Shown: positions 1 through 11,600 of the stretch, one piece after another
Numbering within the stretch: position 1 is the stretch's first letter
Layout of the letters: every line of letters starts with the position of its first letter
DNA from: Mercenaria mercenaria
Lineage: Eukaryota > Mollusca > Bivalvia > Venerida > Veneridae
Assembly (NCBI RefSeq): GCF_021730395.1
Contig: NC_069365.1
Location: 22,108,001-22,172,000, forward strand
Reading direction: 5' to 3'
Length of the DNA: 64,000 nucleotides
Position numbers and translations under genes: made by a program
Notes under the pieces: model-generated
Told to the model about the DNA's origin: nothing
The model's input: the letters and a program-made list of their open reading frames with translations, nothing else
Databases searched by the model: none

Positions 1-2778
1 TTGTCGGTAGGTCATACTCGGTGATCATTTGTATTTTTGAAAAATGAAGATAACTGAATGTATACCCTGTCAAAAAACCCTTATATTTAAACATATTTTA
101 ATGATGTAAGACTTCGTCCACAGCGCAATCATAACAAGTTGAATCTCTAAAAGACGTACGAGCAAATTTCAGCGACAAAAATTTTGCAGTTTTTTAAAGA
201 AAAAGGTATTTAAACATAAAATCTGAACCTTATTTGATTATTAATCACCGCTTTATACTTTTTAATGTTTGCATTTGATTTTTTACACTATTTATGTATT
301 ACGCTTTTACTTCAATGGTTTTATTTATGCTTTGCAATTAACGTAATCCATTTAACATTTTCTCGGCGATATATGACCTTTTTGTGTCGATTCGCCGTAA
401 AACCCAACTCATTCATTCATTTATACATCCCAGGCGATGCAGTATTGTAGTATACGTTTGGATTTTAATTTTTCTAGGAATGTTATTTTTTTCAGAGTTT
501 GCATATATATTTTGTCGCAATACTGTTTCACGTTTCTATGAAACGAGCTTAATGTGATTGTATATGCAATAAGGAAACCCAACATAATCTTCCTGATCAT
601 CTATGTGAACTTTGAAAATACAAACTTCAGGGATTCGATTAGTGGCCAAGTCCTGTTCATTAGAAGGACTCAAGTTGTAGATTTAAGTACAGTAAATTTC
701 CTTATGTAAAACGTAGATATACTGTAGGCGTTAAACGACGATGACATCATAGGCCATCTAGTATGCTGGACTAAAACGTGCTTAGAGAAATCTTCTAATA
801 ATTCCTTTCGTAGATGTCTTTAACTCAGGTTTACGGGGAAGTATGCATTTTGGATTTATCAATCTTAATAGGTAAATCTGCACTATAAAATAGTTTAGGT
901 TTTAATGCTGTTATATCATTAGAAACAACATTCTTAAGATTGCACCATGTAACAGATATTTCTATTGATTTTGCGTTCTGACCACATTGCCGGAATGTTA
1001 AGCCGGTCTGACATACTCATACAGATAACAAGGGTATATACATATATATAATTATGTTATTCGACTATGGAAGTGATAGAGTATTAGACTATTTCTATTT
1101 TAATCGAGCATACTGCGCCATTTAACAGAAATTTACTCACTTAATATCGTTATTTAGTCATTTTCGCCATTTTCTGATATTTATAGATATTTCATTTCAT
1201 TTTAAGCATATTTAGTTCCATCTAATTTATTTATTCTGCTAGAACAAACATTATCTTCACTAAATATAACGTATTTACAATCATAACATAGTTTTTAAAG
1301 ACGTTGTCACCATTAGTTATTCAGCTGTCATACATTTTCTGCCTTTCTTATTTTCTCTTTTGCCGCTATATTTATAACTTTTTCCACTCGCGTGTTTGGA
1401 CAGAGATACATGGGAAATTACGATAACTCACTACAGTCTACAATGTGGTATAGGTCTCTGTATTTCTCAAAATTTTTCTCACGGCGGCCATATTCCCACA
1501 AATCAACGTGTACTATTAAATGTTCACCTCTATAAGACAGCGTGTTACGTGCAAACTCCAGTTCCCAACCTCAAAGGACGTGGTCAAATGTAAGGATCAA
1601 ATGTTATTTCAGACCTTGTTCTAGTTGAAACTTTGCCATGATGCATGAAGCAATCTTTTGTTTTTATTCGGCATAAATGTTGCCTCAATCAGTCGGAGTT
1701 TCGCGCGCAACATCAAAACAACATGTCTGATATAGATATTTATGGCGACGAAAGCAGCTTACAAATTTAAGACTATTATCCGGAAAGGGAAAAGGCACAC
1801 TGACGTCATCTTCTTACTTTGAACAGTTTCGTTTATTCTTGACAACAAACGAAGGCCTATGAGGTTAACACTGCAGACAAAATTCACCTCAAGGGATGTT
1901 TCAGAAGACTTTACAAGAGCCTTTATTTAAAAAAAAGCTAGAATATTCTCTGTACGACCTATTTCATGTTGGTTTGACTCAAAACCGAACAAATTAAAAA
2001 ACACAAGTGAATGAATTATTATCTGGAAGGCGACTAATTATCATAACTGCAGTATAACGTTATGATCTGGTATTCATCAATGATGTAAATGCCAAATTGT
2101 ACTATATATACATAGAGAGAGAGGATATTTGCTGTTGTTTATTTTTTTTATTTAAAAAGGAATATATCTAACTGAGATATTCTATATTCGTGAAAAAACA
2201 TTTTTTATTTTATGCTTAATTACGTTGAGGTATGCATTTTGCAACAATTTGTAATCTCAGCTCTTGAAAGAGAAGCGCGTAAACAAACATGACATCAGAC
2301 ATGTTGTGACGTTCGAAAGACGCAGACGAGATATAAAGTCCCATTTTATTTTGTTTCTTGCTGCATAACGTTATGAAAATCTCATTAAGTAAAATAATTT
2401 GAATCGATAAATATACTATAAAAAACAAAGTGCGACTACAATTTTCATTCTGTTTTAAGAGGATAATTTAAAATATACACACAATGTACATATAGATCGG
2501 GAAAGCTATATCATTTACAGTGAGTGATATGTAGTGAGTGATATGGATTACATCTCACTGATAAAACACAATATTTCAGCAGTTGGCATAAATTGAATAT
2601 TTTATAACGCACATTTGTTGTAGTTTCCATTTATAATCTACAATTTTGATTGCTTTTCATATAAATATGAAACAGCATTCATTTTAATTCAGTAAGTCTA
2701 AATGAAAAACAAAGTATCATTTTCGAAAAATTCATTAAGATTCTACTGTTATTCAAGTCTCCAGAGACAAATCATCAT
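1..2778. other. AT-rich non-coding sequence
   Basis: No coding exon, RNA gene or clear repeat was recognised here. Open frames are short and have the composition expected by chance at this GC content. I looked specifically for the missing first exon of the downstream HSPA12-like gene (a DFGTT-type loop on the + strand) and did not find it. Confidence 0.5.
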
Positions 2779-2780
2779 TA

Positions 2781-3094
2781 TAGTGGACGCAACTTGACCC
2801 TGATGGTTGACTTTTGCATTATAATAAATAATGAGGCACAACCTATTATTGAAAAGGAGTGTACGTAAAACACGAGCTGCACGAGGAAGAAGGAAATATA
2901 AATTTGTGTAAATATAGATTAGTGAAAGTTTTAACTGATCAAATGTAAGTATATATTTTTGAAACTGCGCTGTATACAAACTAATTCCATATACATATAC
3001 ACGGCTACCCTAAGAACCCTTGATTTCAATAATGATATAATCGGTATGAATAATCAGCCTAAGGTCAATCATCGCGGACAAGTTGCGACTACTA
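2781..3094. mobile_element. Tc1/mariner-type MITE, copy 1
   Basis: This 314 bp element starts TAGTGGACGCAACTTGACC and ends with the near reverse complement (terminal inverted repeats of about 33 bp). It is flanked by TA on both sides (2779-2780 and 3095-3096), the target duplication of Tc1/mariner elements. It has no transposase and so is non-autonomous. A second copy in the same orientation lies at 6852-7171 with roughly 90% visible identity. Confidence 0.8.
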
Positions 3095-3096
3095 TA

Positions 3097-4298
3097 CTAT
3101 CATATATTTTTTGTTACAAATAATATCGTCTGCGATAAAATCTAAAACATTCGAAAAATTAACATTCTTCAGCTTTCCTTCTACACACTTTAACATAAAC
3201 ATCACATAACATCTGAATTTAAGCCAATTAAGGTATATGAATTAGTCGTCATTCTACTTTCTAGATTTTATTCAAAACGTTTATGTTTGACTCGGAACAA
3301 AAACACCTCCGCTAACCCTTCGGGAATGTTTGTGTGACTCAATTCTATCAAACTTGTAATAAGTAAAAAAACTAACATGACAACCAAATTGTTGGATAAA
3401 CTAAGTCTCAATCAGTAAAATGATGATTTTACTTTGAAATTCAAACAAATGTTGCAGTTCAACTGAATTTAATTTATTAAATCAATTTCCTCGCAGTCCC
3501 TGAATATTTAAACCACATAAACAATTTTGTACTGGATTTATTCTGTGTTTTTTATTTATTTAAATTTTTTTGGTCTTAAGTAATAGTCGATGATTTTTAA
3601 GGTACTTCGACTTAGATTAGTAACATTGAATATGTCTTTGCGAAAAATTTCGTCTTTTCCATGCAATCTGTTTATTTTAATCACGTGGGGGTAATTTATT
3701 TGTAACTTTATTTGACCGTGACACGTTGGTATCATGTTCTTTTAAGTTTGTGTCACTGTGTTTGAGTTCGTTTGCTTATTTCTATTGATTAGGGTTTTTA
3801 AATGTAATATGACGTCATGAACTAAGGTACTAAAGGAAATATGTTTTTTATTTTGTCACATTTGGGGTTGCCGGTATGTCTGTCTAGTTTTGAAGTATAC
3901 AGTTAAACTCGTTGAATATGTCAAACCATTATGTACAAAATGCAATATGTAAGTAGTTTAATCCGAGTACCATCTTTATTGATATGTCCGTATTAAACTA
4001 AGAACTTTGCATTTTTCTAGATTCTGTTATATATGAGCAGAACATCAAAATCTTATCAATGCATTTCTTTTTTAATTCTTTTAACGTAGGTAAAATAACT
4101 CTGTAAGTTTTAAGTTTAAGTTTTCTAGAAATGTTTAAGTCAGCTAAGCATTGTGGCTCATATTGAGCTTTAATTCATGGTATATCATGATCTATTTGTG
4201 AATTGCTTACTGAATTAATATCCCATAGATATTCGCATAGTAATCTCTTAACATTTAATGACAAAGAATTAACAATTTCCACTATTACGATCTATTTA
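3097..4298. other. AT-rich non-coding sequence
   Basis: Nothing recognisable beyond AT-rich sequence. No exon with good splice sites was found. Confidence 0.4.
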
Positions 4299-4545
4299 TT
4301 ATACAACTTTATACAAAGGAGTACCAGGAGTATTCACGACCCTGTCCCAAAATTTTATAATTGTTATTTTACGAATGAGAGATATAGGCATTTTCCAAAT
4401 TCTCCATAAACAGCAATATGTGTTGTCTGATGTCGTACACCCACTTTTTTATTAGATAGACACGCTCTATATCTGGACCACTATGGAAACCCCAAATTCA
4501 ACATCCGTATGTTAATATTGGCAATATTATTGCATCAAATAGCTC
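4299..4545 (-). mobile_element. LINE reverse transcriptase C-terminal fragment
   Basis: The minus strand encodes, in pieces, the region after the RT core of a non-LTR retrotransposon: ELFDAIILPILTYGC, then IWGFHSGPDIERV, then GVRHQTTHIAVYGEFGK, then IIKFWDRVVNTPGTPLYK. This order matches the typical LINE region LFDxLILPxLTYGxExWG followed by a VYGELG segment and a KFW segment. There is an in-frame stop after the TYGC motif (TGA in place of the usual acidic residue) and at least two frame changes, so this is a dead fragment. The clade cannot be assigned from so little, and no RT catalytic core was recognised next to it. Confidence 0.6.
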
Positions 4546-5649
4546 TTTTTCTGTGGCATTAATACTAACTATGATCAAACAGTGAATTAAGTGAATACAA
4601 TCCCTAAGTTGCTTGGTGAGGTAATGCTAATACCTTCTGAGCTTGATGATGACAACGTATCTCCTATTTAAGTAAACCAATTTGAGAACATATAGTCATT
4701 TTACTGTAAAGCCGAATATTTAACCACATTCATTTGGCTTTTTGTGCGGGCCTCTAATGCTTATTTCGAATTGCAAACACTTTTATCGCAAGTTCATAGG
4801 ATGCTAAAAGAGGTCTCTTTGTGTATGTAAGCTTTATCAAGTACTACATTTGTATCAATATAGTCCCAAAATTTTACAATAAGCGATCGCTTCGGATCAT
4901 CTATGATTCTGTATTTCTAAGTGATGGGCTCGTTCTGCTGCATTGTAATTATGACTTGGAGGAACTGGACTCGGTTCTTTTAAAATTTAAGATAAATTGA
5001 ATAGTCAGAAAGGCACTGTTTTCTATAAATCCACAGATTGTTCCATGCCGACTTCTTGCCACTATATCTATTCTCTAGGACAACATTTTCAATATTTTGT
5101 TCTACATATATATGCACTTTCTACCTTGATCATAAATATTCTGGCAATAGCTCTGTCCCTTCTTACACTTAATTTCTAATTTGTTCTTTTCGATGAAATA
5201 ACTGGCAACCATTGAACGGTGAAAATATATGTAAGTACGAAGATAATATAATACAAAACAATTTTTACTCCGATAAGAAAAGAAAGACATATTCAAAGCC
5301 ACATTCTGATATTTAATTTATTTCCATATTTACCGTATCTGACATTCCTTCTCACGGGAATCAGTTTCGTATATAACAACATTTATCTTCTGTAACATGT
5401 TAATATCTTTTTCAAGGAGATATAGATTTCTGAACGTTTTCCTCCATTTCAATAAAACGTGCAAGTGATGTTAAAAACAGAATGTGTTGGAGTCAAATAG
5501 TCGTTAATCTGCATTCTTATAACTTGTTAGTGTACATGTAATTGTTGCATCGCGTTTTCTTCATATATACCAAAATATCAGCTGCAGAGAACGCTCATAC
5601 CTATCATACCTATACATTTTAAGTAAGGTTTGTTCTTTATTTCATTCAG
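4546..5649. other. Non-coding sequence upstream of the gene A exons
   Basis: No exon recognised. If gene A has a conventional first exon it must lie upstream of position 1, or be lost, because this stretch does not contain it. The last bases before 5650 form a splice acceptor (TTCATTCAG), showing that 5650 is an internal exon boundary and not a gene start. Confidence 0.45.
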
Positions 5650-8600
5650 AATACAGAAAAGGAAGTTATGCTACAAGATGAAATGGGCAAATCTCTCCCT
5701 GCATTGACAGTGTTTTCATTGGTTATTAGGTATTTGAGAAATGATATGCAGTCAAACATCAAACAACTCGAAGAAAAATCGTTTGATTTTGAGAAAGATG
5801 TGTATTTTGTTATAATTGTCCCGGCGCTCTTGCAAGAAAGCCGAGAAATCAATCTGGTAACAGAAGCAGCATTGGCGGTAAGTCCTTTCTCTTTCTACAT
5901 CGAGAATTTGCAATGTAAACATTTTAGCATTCCTTTCAAAATATCAGAAATAACCAAACTAAAAAAAGATGAGTATTTATAAAATAAGAATTGTTCTAAA
6001 GCTTCTGTTACAACAGTTTATAGTTAATGTCGCAAAAATGTTGGTTATTTCAGGCTGGAATTGATGCTAAAATGATTTCAGTTAGTACGGACATAGATGC
6101 TGTTTCGATCTTTTACCAATATTCTGCATCTGAGCACAACAGATCTTCTGGATGTTCAAGTGGATTGAAATACCTTATTGTTAAAGCAGGGGGTAATTAA
6201 CTTTTAATTTACATTTGTGTTTTATTGCAACTTAATATTAACTTAACATTTTTGGAAGAACATTAACATTCACTTCCAAACAAGAAAAGTTTTGATCGTA
6301 TCAGTCTGATATCATATTGCTTGATTGCGTCCGGTTGTGTCTGCTTCCAACGGATCTTCTAATTTGATACAAAACAAGTAGTACATAATGTCTTCTTTAT
6401 TTTTATTATTGACCGTTTGTCTTTTTTTCTGACGAATACTAGCAGTCCTTTCTACTACATTCGTAAACTATATTTGTATAATAACACATATTATTTATTT
6501 TAATAAAAACGTTTAACTACCCTACGAACCAAACTCAACAAACAAGTTCTAAGACCACATTTGGTATAAAGACCTAAATTTGCAAGGGAACATCAGGACG
6601 ATCAGTGGCAAAATACTTCAGTTTAAATTAAGCACAAAGCTATATAAAATTATTGACGTTTTTCATCGTCTGCTAAATATTTTGTCTCCAGTTCCCGGTA
6701 GTTATTTTACCGCGTTTTCTGCTTGCATTTCACGATTTTCTCATTATTTCAGTGCACTATATAAGTGATTTCTAATTGATATTCTTCACTCGAGGTTGAA
6801 TATTGAATATGATAGCATAACAAGTATTTTGATTATTTGTTTATTCTCGTATAGTGGACGCAACTTGACCCCGATGGTTGACCTTTGCATTATAATACAT
6901 AATGAGGCACAACCTATTAATGAAAAGGAGTGTACGTAAAACACGAGCTGCACGAGAAAAAGGAAATATAATTTTGTGAAAATATAAATTAGTGTATTGG
7001 AAAGTTTTAATTGATCAAATGTAAGTATATATACTTTGATACTGCACTGTATACAAACTAATTCCATATAAATATACACGGCTCCCCTAAGCACCCTTGA
7101 TTTCTATAATGAAATAACCGATATGAATAATCAGCCTAAGGTCAACCATCGCGGTCAAGTTGCGTCTACTATAAGAAAACTTGACAAACCCTTCTAAGAC
7201 GAATATTCAGTTTTTGGACATCATTTGCATCTGGAAATGAACACTCAACGTAATACTCAGCGAAAAAGGTAGCAATTTCGGAAAGGTACTTTTTTATGTT
7301 CCGTAGTGTTTTGTCAAAATGAATATTTTTAGTTTGAAAATTTGACACGTGTAACGGGAATGTCCTAGAATTTATCAACATACTGTTTCAACAAAATTAG
7401 ACATTTCATATTGCTTAAAGTTTTTATTTTGGCTAGAATATCTTTTACAAAGATTATTGACATGGTAAGGTTCATCAACGCTAATGGATATATGCTAATA
7501 CGGATTTACAAAATATCTTGTTTTAATTTCGGCCTGCTGTGTACTTGAATTAGTGGTAATGTTGGCTGTAGAAATTTGAAACAGTTTATCTGTAAATATT
7601 TTGAATATTTTAAGCGGCGGATATGTTACCTATATAGCAAATATGTAAGTGACGAACTTCATAATCCTTTGTTGTTCGGTTTTAATAACCGCAGAGAAGG
7701 TTTTCGGGTCACGAAGTTTTCGTGCAAATTGTGCAACAAATTACTCCGTCTGGTCAGAATGTTCAAATAAAGAAAACGTGCATATTAAAATTTGTTATCT
7801 GTTTTGTATATTTTCAGTTAGTTTTATGGTACATGTGCAAAAGGTTTGTATAACACATATAGATGCGTTATTTGTTTTTCTCTGTGACTTTGCAGATGTT
7901 TTCTTGCTTAATGTGTCATTTTATTGTTAATGTTATTTAATATAAATTCACGATGAAAAAACCTGCTATTGAAGGAAAGTAAATATTACATGTATATACT
8001 TCTGGGGCGAGATTTATGAACTAGTACATAAAAGGTGTACATATTGTATCAGTAAGTAGAAGCGAAGCGAAGCATACGTATTCGTAATTTAATTTATTCA
8101 GTACAGCTCGTCGTATTTAAAGCGTTTTCAATTCGAGTTAATATTAGATATGTTAATTATTCTTTCTTCAGATGATGTTGTTGGCTTTTAGCATAATCAG
8201 AGAAAACAACAATAGAAAGTTGCTGATTGATTTTGAATCGTGTGATGTTGTGATGCTTTGACTTGCTTAAATGTAGACCACGTGGTGGATATGTTTTCTT
8301 AAATTAAATTGCAGTGAAAAGATAAGTATATGTTTAGATAAATTTGGTTTTTAAAAGCTACTTACCCATAGTTTAGGTGAAAATATTTCAATGTTAATTT
8401 CCGCCATGTTTGGCATAGAATGTATATATGACACTGAAAAAATGATGAAGTGGGTGAAAATAAAGTTAGATATTAAAAAATATGGAATGATATTTAGGTA
8501 AATATTACACAATGCCTGCTGACTGTTACAATTTACTCACTGACACTCCCATTGTGCTTACTGGTATAGTAATCATGCATGCTGGCACCTTTAACACGCT

Positions 8601-11600
8601 TGTTGACAATGATACCACGCTTGTTGACAATGATACCATGCTTGCTGACAATGATACCATGCGTGCTGGAAGTTACAACTTCTTTGCTGCTTAGATCCTG
8701 ATGTCTATATCATAATTTCATTTGGCAAAATGACAGTGCCGTGTACCGTATTGGAATATTTCAACATGCTATGGTTATACTGGTTAATCTGGTGCATCCA
8801 AGAACAAAATTCACGAAGTGATCAACCAGTAAGGAAAATGTAATCAGGCACTAGGCAAAATAGGAGTAAGCATGTCATTTCAAAAGTATATGTCACATTT
8901 TGATAACAGGGGGCGCTATGTTCAAGTGGTCGTGTTTTTTAATCCCCCGCCACAAGTGGTTGGGGGTTACAGGAATGGTCTCCGTCCGTCCGTCCTTCCA
9001 TCCTTCAGTCAGTCCTTCTGTCCTTCCGTCCGTCTGTCCGTAACACTTTCGTGTCCGCTCCATATCTCCTAATCCCCTTGAAGGATTTACATGAAACTTG
9101 GGTCAAATGATCATCTCATCAAGACGATGTGCAGAACCCATGAGTCAGCCTTGTCCGCCCAAGGTCAAGGTCACAACTCAAGGTCAAAGGTTTGAGCCTT
9201 CCATTTTGTGTCCGCTCTATATCTCCTAAACCCCTTGAAGGAATTTTATAAAACTTGGGTCAAATGATCACCTCATCAAGATGATGTGCAGAACCTATAA
9301 GTCAGCCATGCCGGCTCAAGGTCAAGGCCACAACTTAGGGTCAAAGGTTAGAGCCTTCCATTTTGTGTCCGCTCTATATCTCCTAAACCCCTTGAAGGAT
9401 TTTCATCAACTTGGGTCAAATGATCACCTTATCAAGGCAATGTGCAGAACTAATGAGTCAGCCATGCCGACTCAAGGTCAAGGTCACAACTGAAGGTCAA
9501 AGGTTTGAGCCTTCCATTTTGTTTCTGCTCTGTATCTCCTAATTCCCTTGAAGGATTCATTTTAAACTTTGGTCAAATGATCACCTCATCAAGGCGATGT
9601 GCAGAACTCATGAGTCAGCCATGCTGGCTCAAGGTCAAGGTCACAACTCAAAGTCAAAGGTTTGAGCCTTCCATTTTGTGTCCCCTCTATATCTCTTAAA
9701 CCTCTTGAAGGAATTTTATAAAACTTGGGTCAAATGATCACCTAATCAAAACGATGTGCAGAACTTATGAGTCAGCCATGCCGGCTCAAGGTCATACCTT
9801 AGGGTCAAAGGTTTGAGCCTTCCATTTTGTGTCCACTCTGTATCTCCTTAACCCCTTGAAGCATTTTCATCAAACTTGGGTCAAATGATCACCTCATCAA
9901 GAACTCAATAGTCAGCCATATCAACTCAAGGTCAAGGTCACAACTCAAGGTCAAAGGTTTGAGCTCTGTATCTCCTAACCCCTTGGAGTATTTTCATGAA
10001 ACTTGGGTCAAATAATCACCTCATCAAGACGTTGTGCAGAATTCATGAGTCAGCCATGTCAGTTCAAGGTCAAAGTCCCAGCTAAAGGTCAAAGGTTTAC
10101 CCTTTCACTATCCATAGCAGTGGTGGGGGATTTAGCTGTCTTTCAGACTGCCTTGTCCGTACTTTGAATAATTATTTGCCGGAAAGATTATCGAGGATAT
10201 CCGAATATGTATAGAGATCTTACAATAGTTACTTTCTCTTTTTGCAAATCGCCATTTGTCTTAACTTTATTTATTTTTAATGTTGCGTTTATTTACAAGT
10301 GACGTGCTATATAAATGGAAGACTTACAGTTTGAAATTCCTGAGATTTCACAAATTAAAGTGGCTGTTAAGGACAAAATTTTGCAGATTGCTAATAATGT
10401 GTCAAACTGTCATTTTGAACATGTAGAAAATGAACTTGAGTCAGTGATGATTGTTTTGACACTTAGCCAAGAGCTAATTAAAATCCGTTATAGGCCGGAT
10501 ATTCCCGTTACCTTTCGTGAAAACCACGAACTTGCGCCCCCTGGTATCAAAATGTGACGTGCAATGTTGCACTTTGCATTATGCTTACTTCCAACTTGCT
10601 TAGTGGCTGATTGCATCTTTCATATTGTGTGGTCACATCGTGTATTTTCTTCTGTGAGCATTGTAACTGTGCAACGTTGCTTATATACAGTCCCGGCATG
10701 TTGAAATATTCCGATACAGTACACGGCACTGTCATTTTGCCAAATGAAATTATGATATAGACATCAGGGTCTAAGCAGCAAAAAAGTTGTAACTTCCAGC
10801 ACGCATATTATCATTGTCAGCAAGCATGGTATCATTGTCAACAAGCGTGGTATCATTGTCAACAAGCGTGTTAAAGGTGCCAGCATGCATGATTACTATA
10901 CCAGTAAGCACAATGGGAGTGTCAGTGAGTAAATTGTAACAGTCAGCAGGCATTGTGTAATATTTACCTAAATATCATTCCATAAAAAAATGCAAGAACA
11001 TTGTAAATTGGCTGCATTACTTCGAAAGCGTTGAAACTGTTTGTTCATTCTGCACACTATATTTTGTTATTTTTAAAGAAGCACCACAAAATAACTGTAT
11101 TCTTTTGTATTTCCGTGATGGTAATTATACATGTTTTGCATGAAGAAAATGAGAAATAACAAGTATCTAGTTACAAATTGACAGAGACATATATATACGG
11201 CCAAGACAATGTGCGTAATGTTTTAAGATTTTATTGAATTAAAATAGCAATATGTACATAAATCAGTGTATTTAGTTAAATTTCGATCACATTTTGTTTC
11301 AACAGTTTAAGGTAGTTATTCATATATATTTTTGAAACTGTGCTGAAAAAAATTTCCTAAATAAGTTTGCAGATGAAGTTGCCAAAACATATTTATTCAG
11401 GAAAGGCCCAAATTGTCCACCTAAAATCTTGTAGTATAGCTGTATTTTAAGAATGATTTTCATGAAGATTTTGTTGGTGAAAAAGTAGGTCACTAGGTCG
11501 TGGTGGGTCTTTAAGAGTATCTTTCGAAAAATCTTATGCCGTGCAATTCAGTATTCAGAATTCGTTAGAACTATGATGAAAACTAAGTATTTGTTATATT

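Larger units (their letters stand above)
8481..10984. mobile_element. 2.5 kb transposable element with 289 bp terminal inverted repeats
   Basis: Left arm 8481-8769 and right arm 10696-10984 are near-perfect reverse complements (starting TATGGAATGATATTTAGGTA). Weaker inverted similarity continues inward to a shared GTCACATTTTGATA and GGGGGCGC at 8884-8917 and 10530-10556. Six A residues flank each side (8475-8480 and 10985-10990), which may be a target duplication, although the site is a poly-A run. The empty site survives in the paralogue around 11905-11915. Inside are a Helentron-like element (8938-10156) and an 80-codon ORF (10315-10557). No transposase was recognised, so the superfamily is open; long arms with internal subrepeats resemble foldback-type DNA transposons. 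Placed in intron 2 of gene A. Confidence 0.8.

Noticed and set aside
1-5649. A DFGTT-type first exon for gene A
   Set aside because: Searched for on the + strand and not found. It is either outside the window or lost.
5646-5852. 68-codon minus-strand frame over the first gene A exon
   Set aside because: Shadow of the + strand coding exon.
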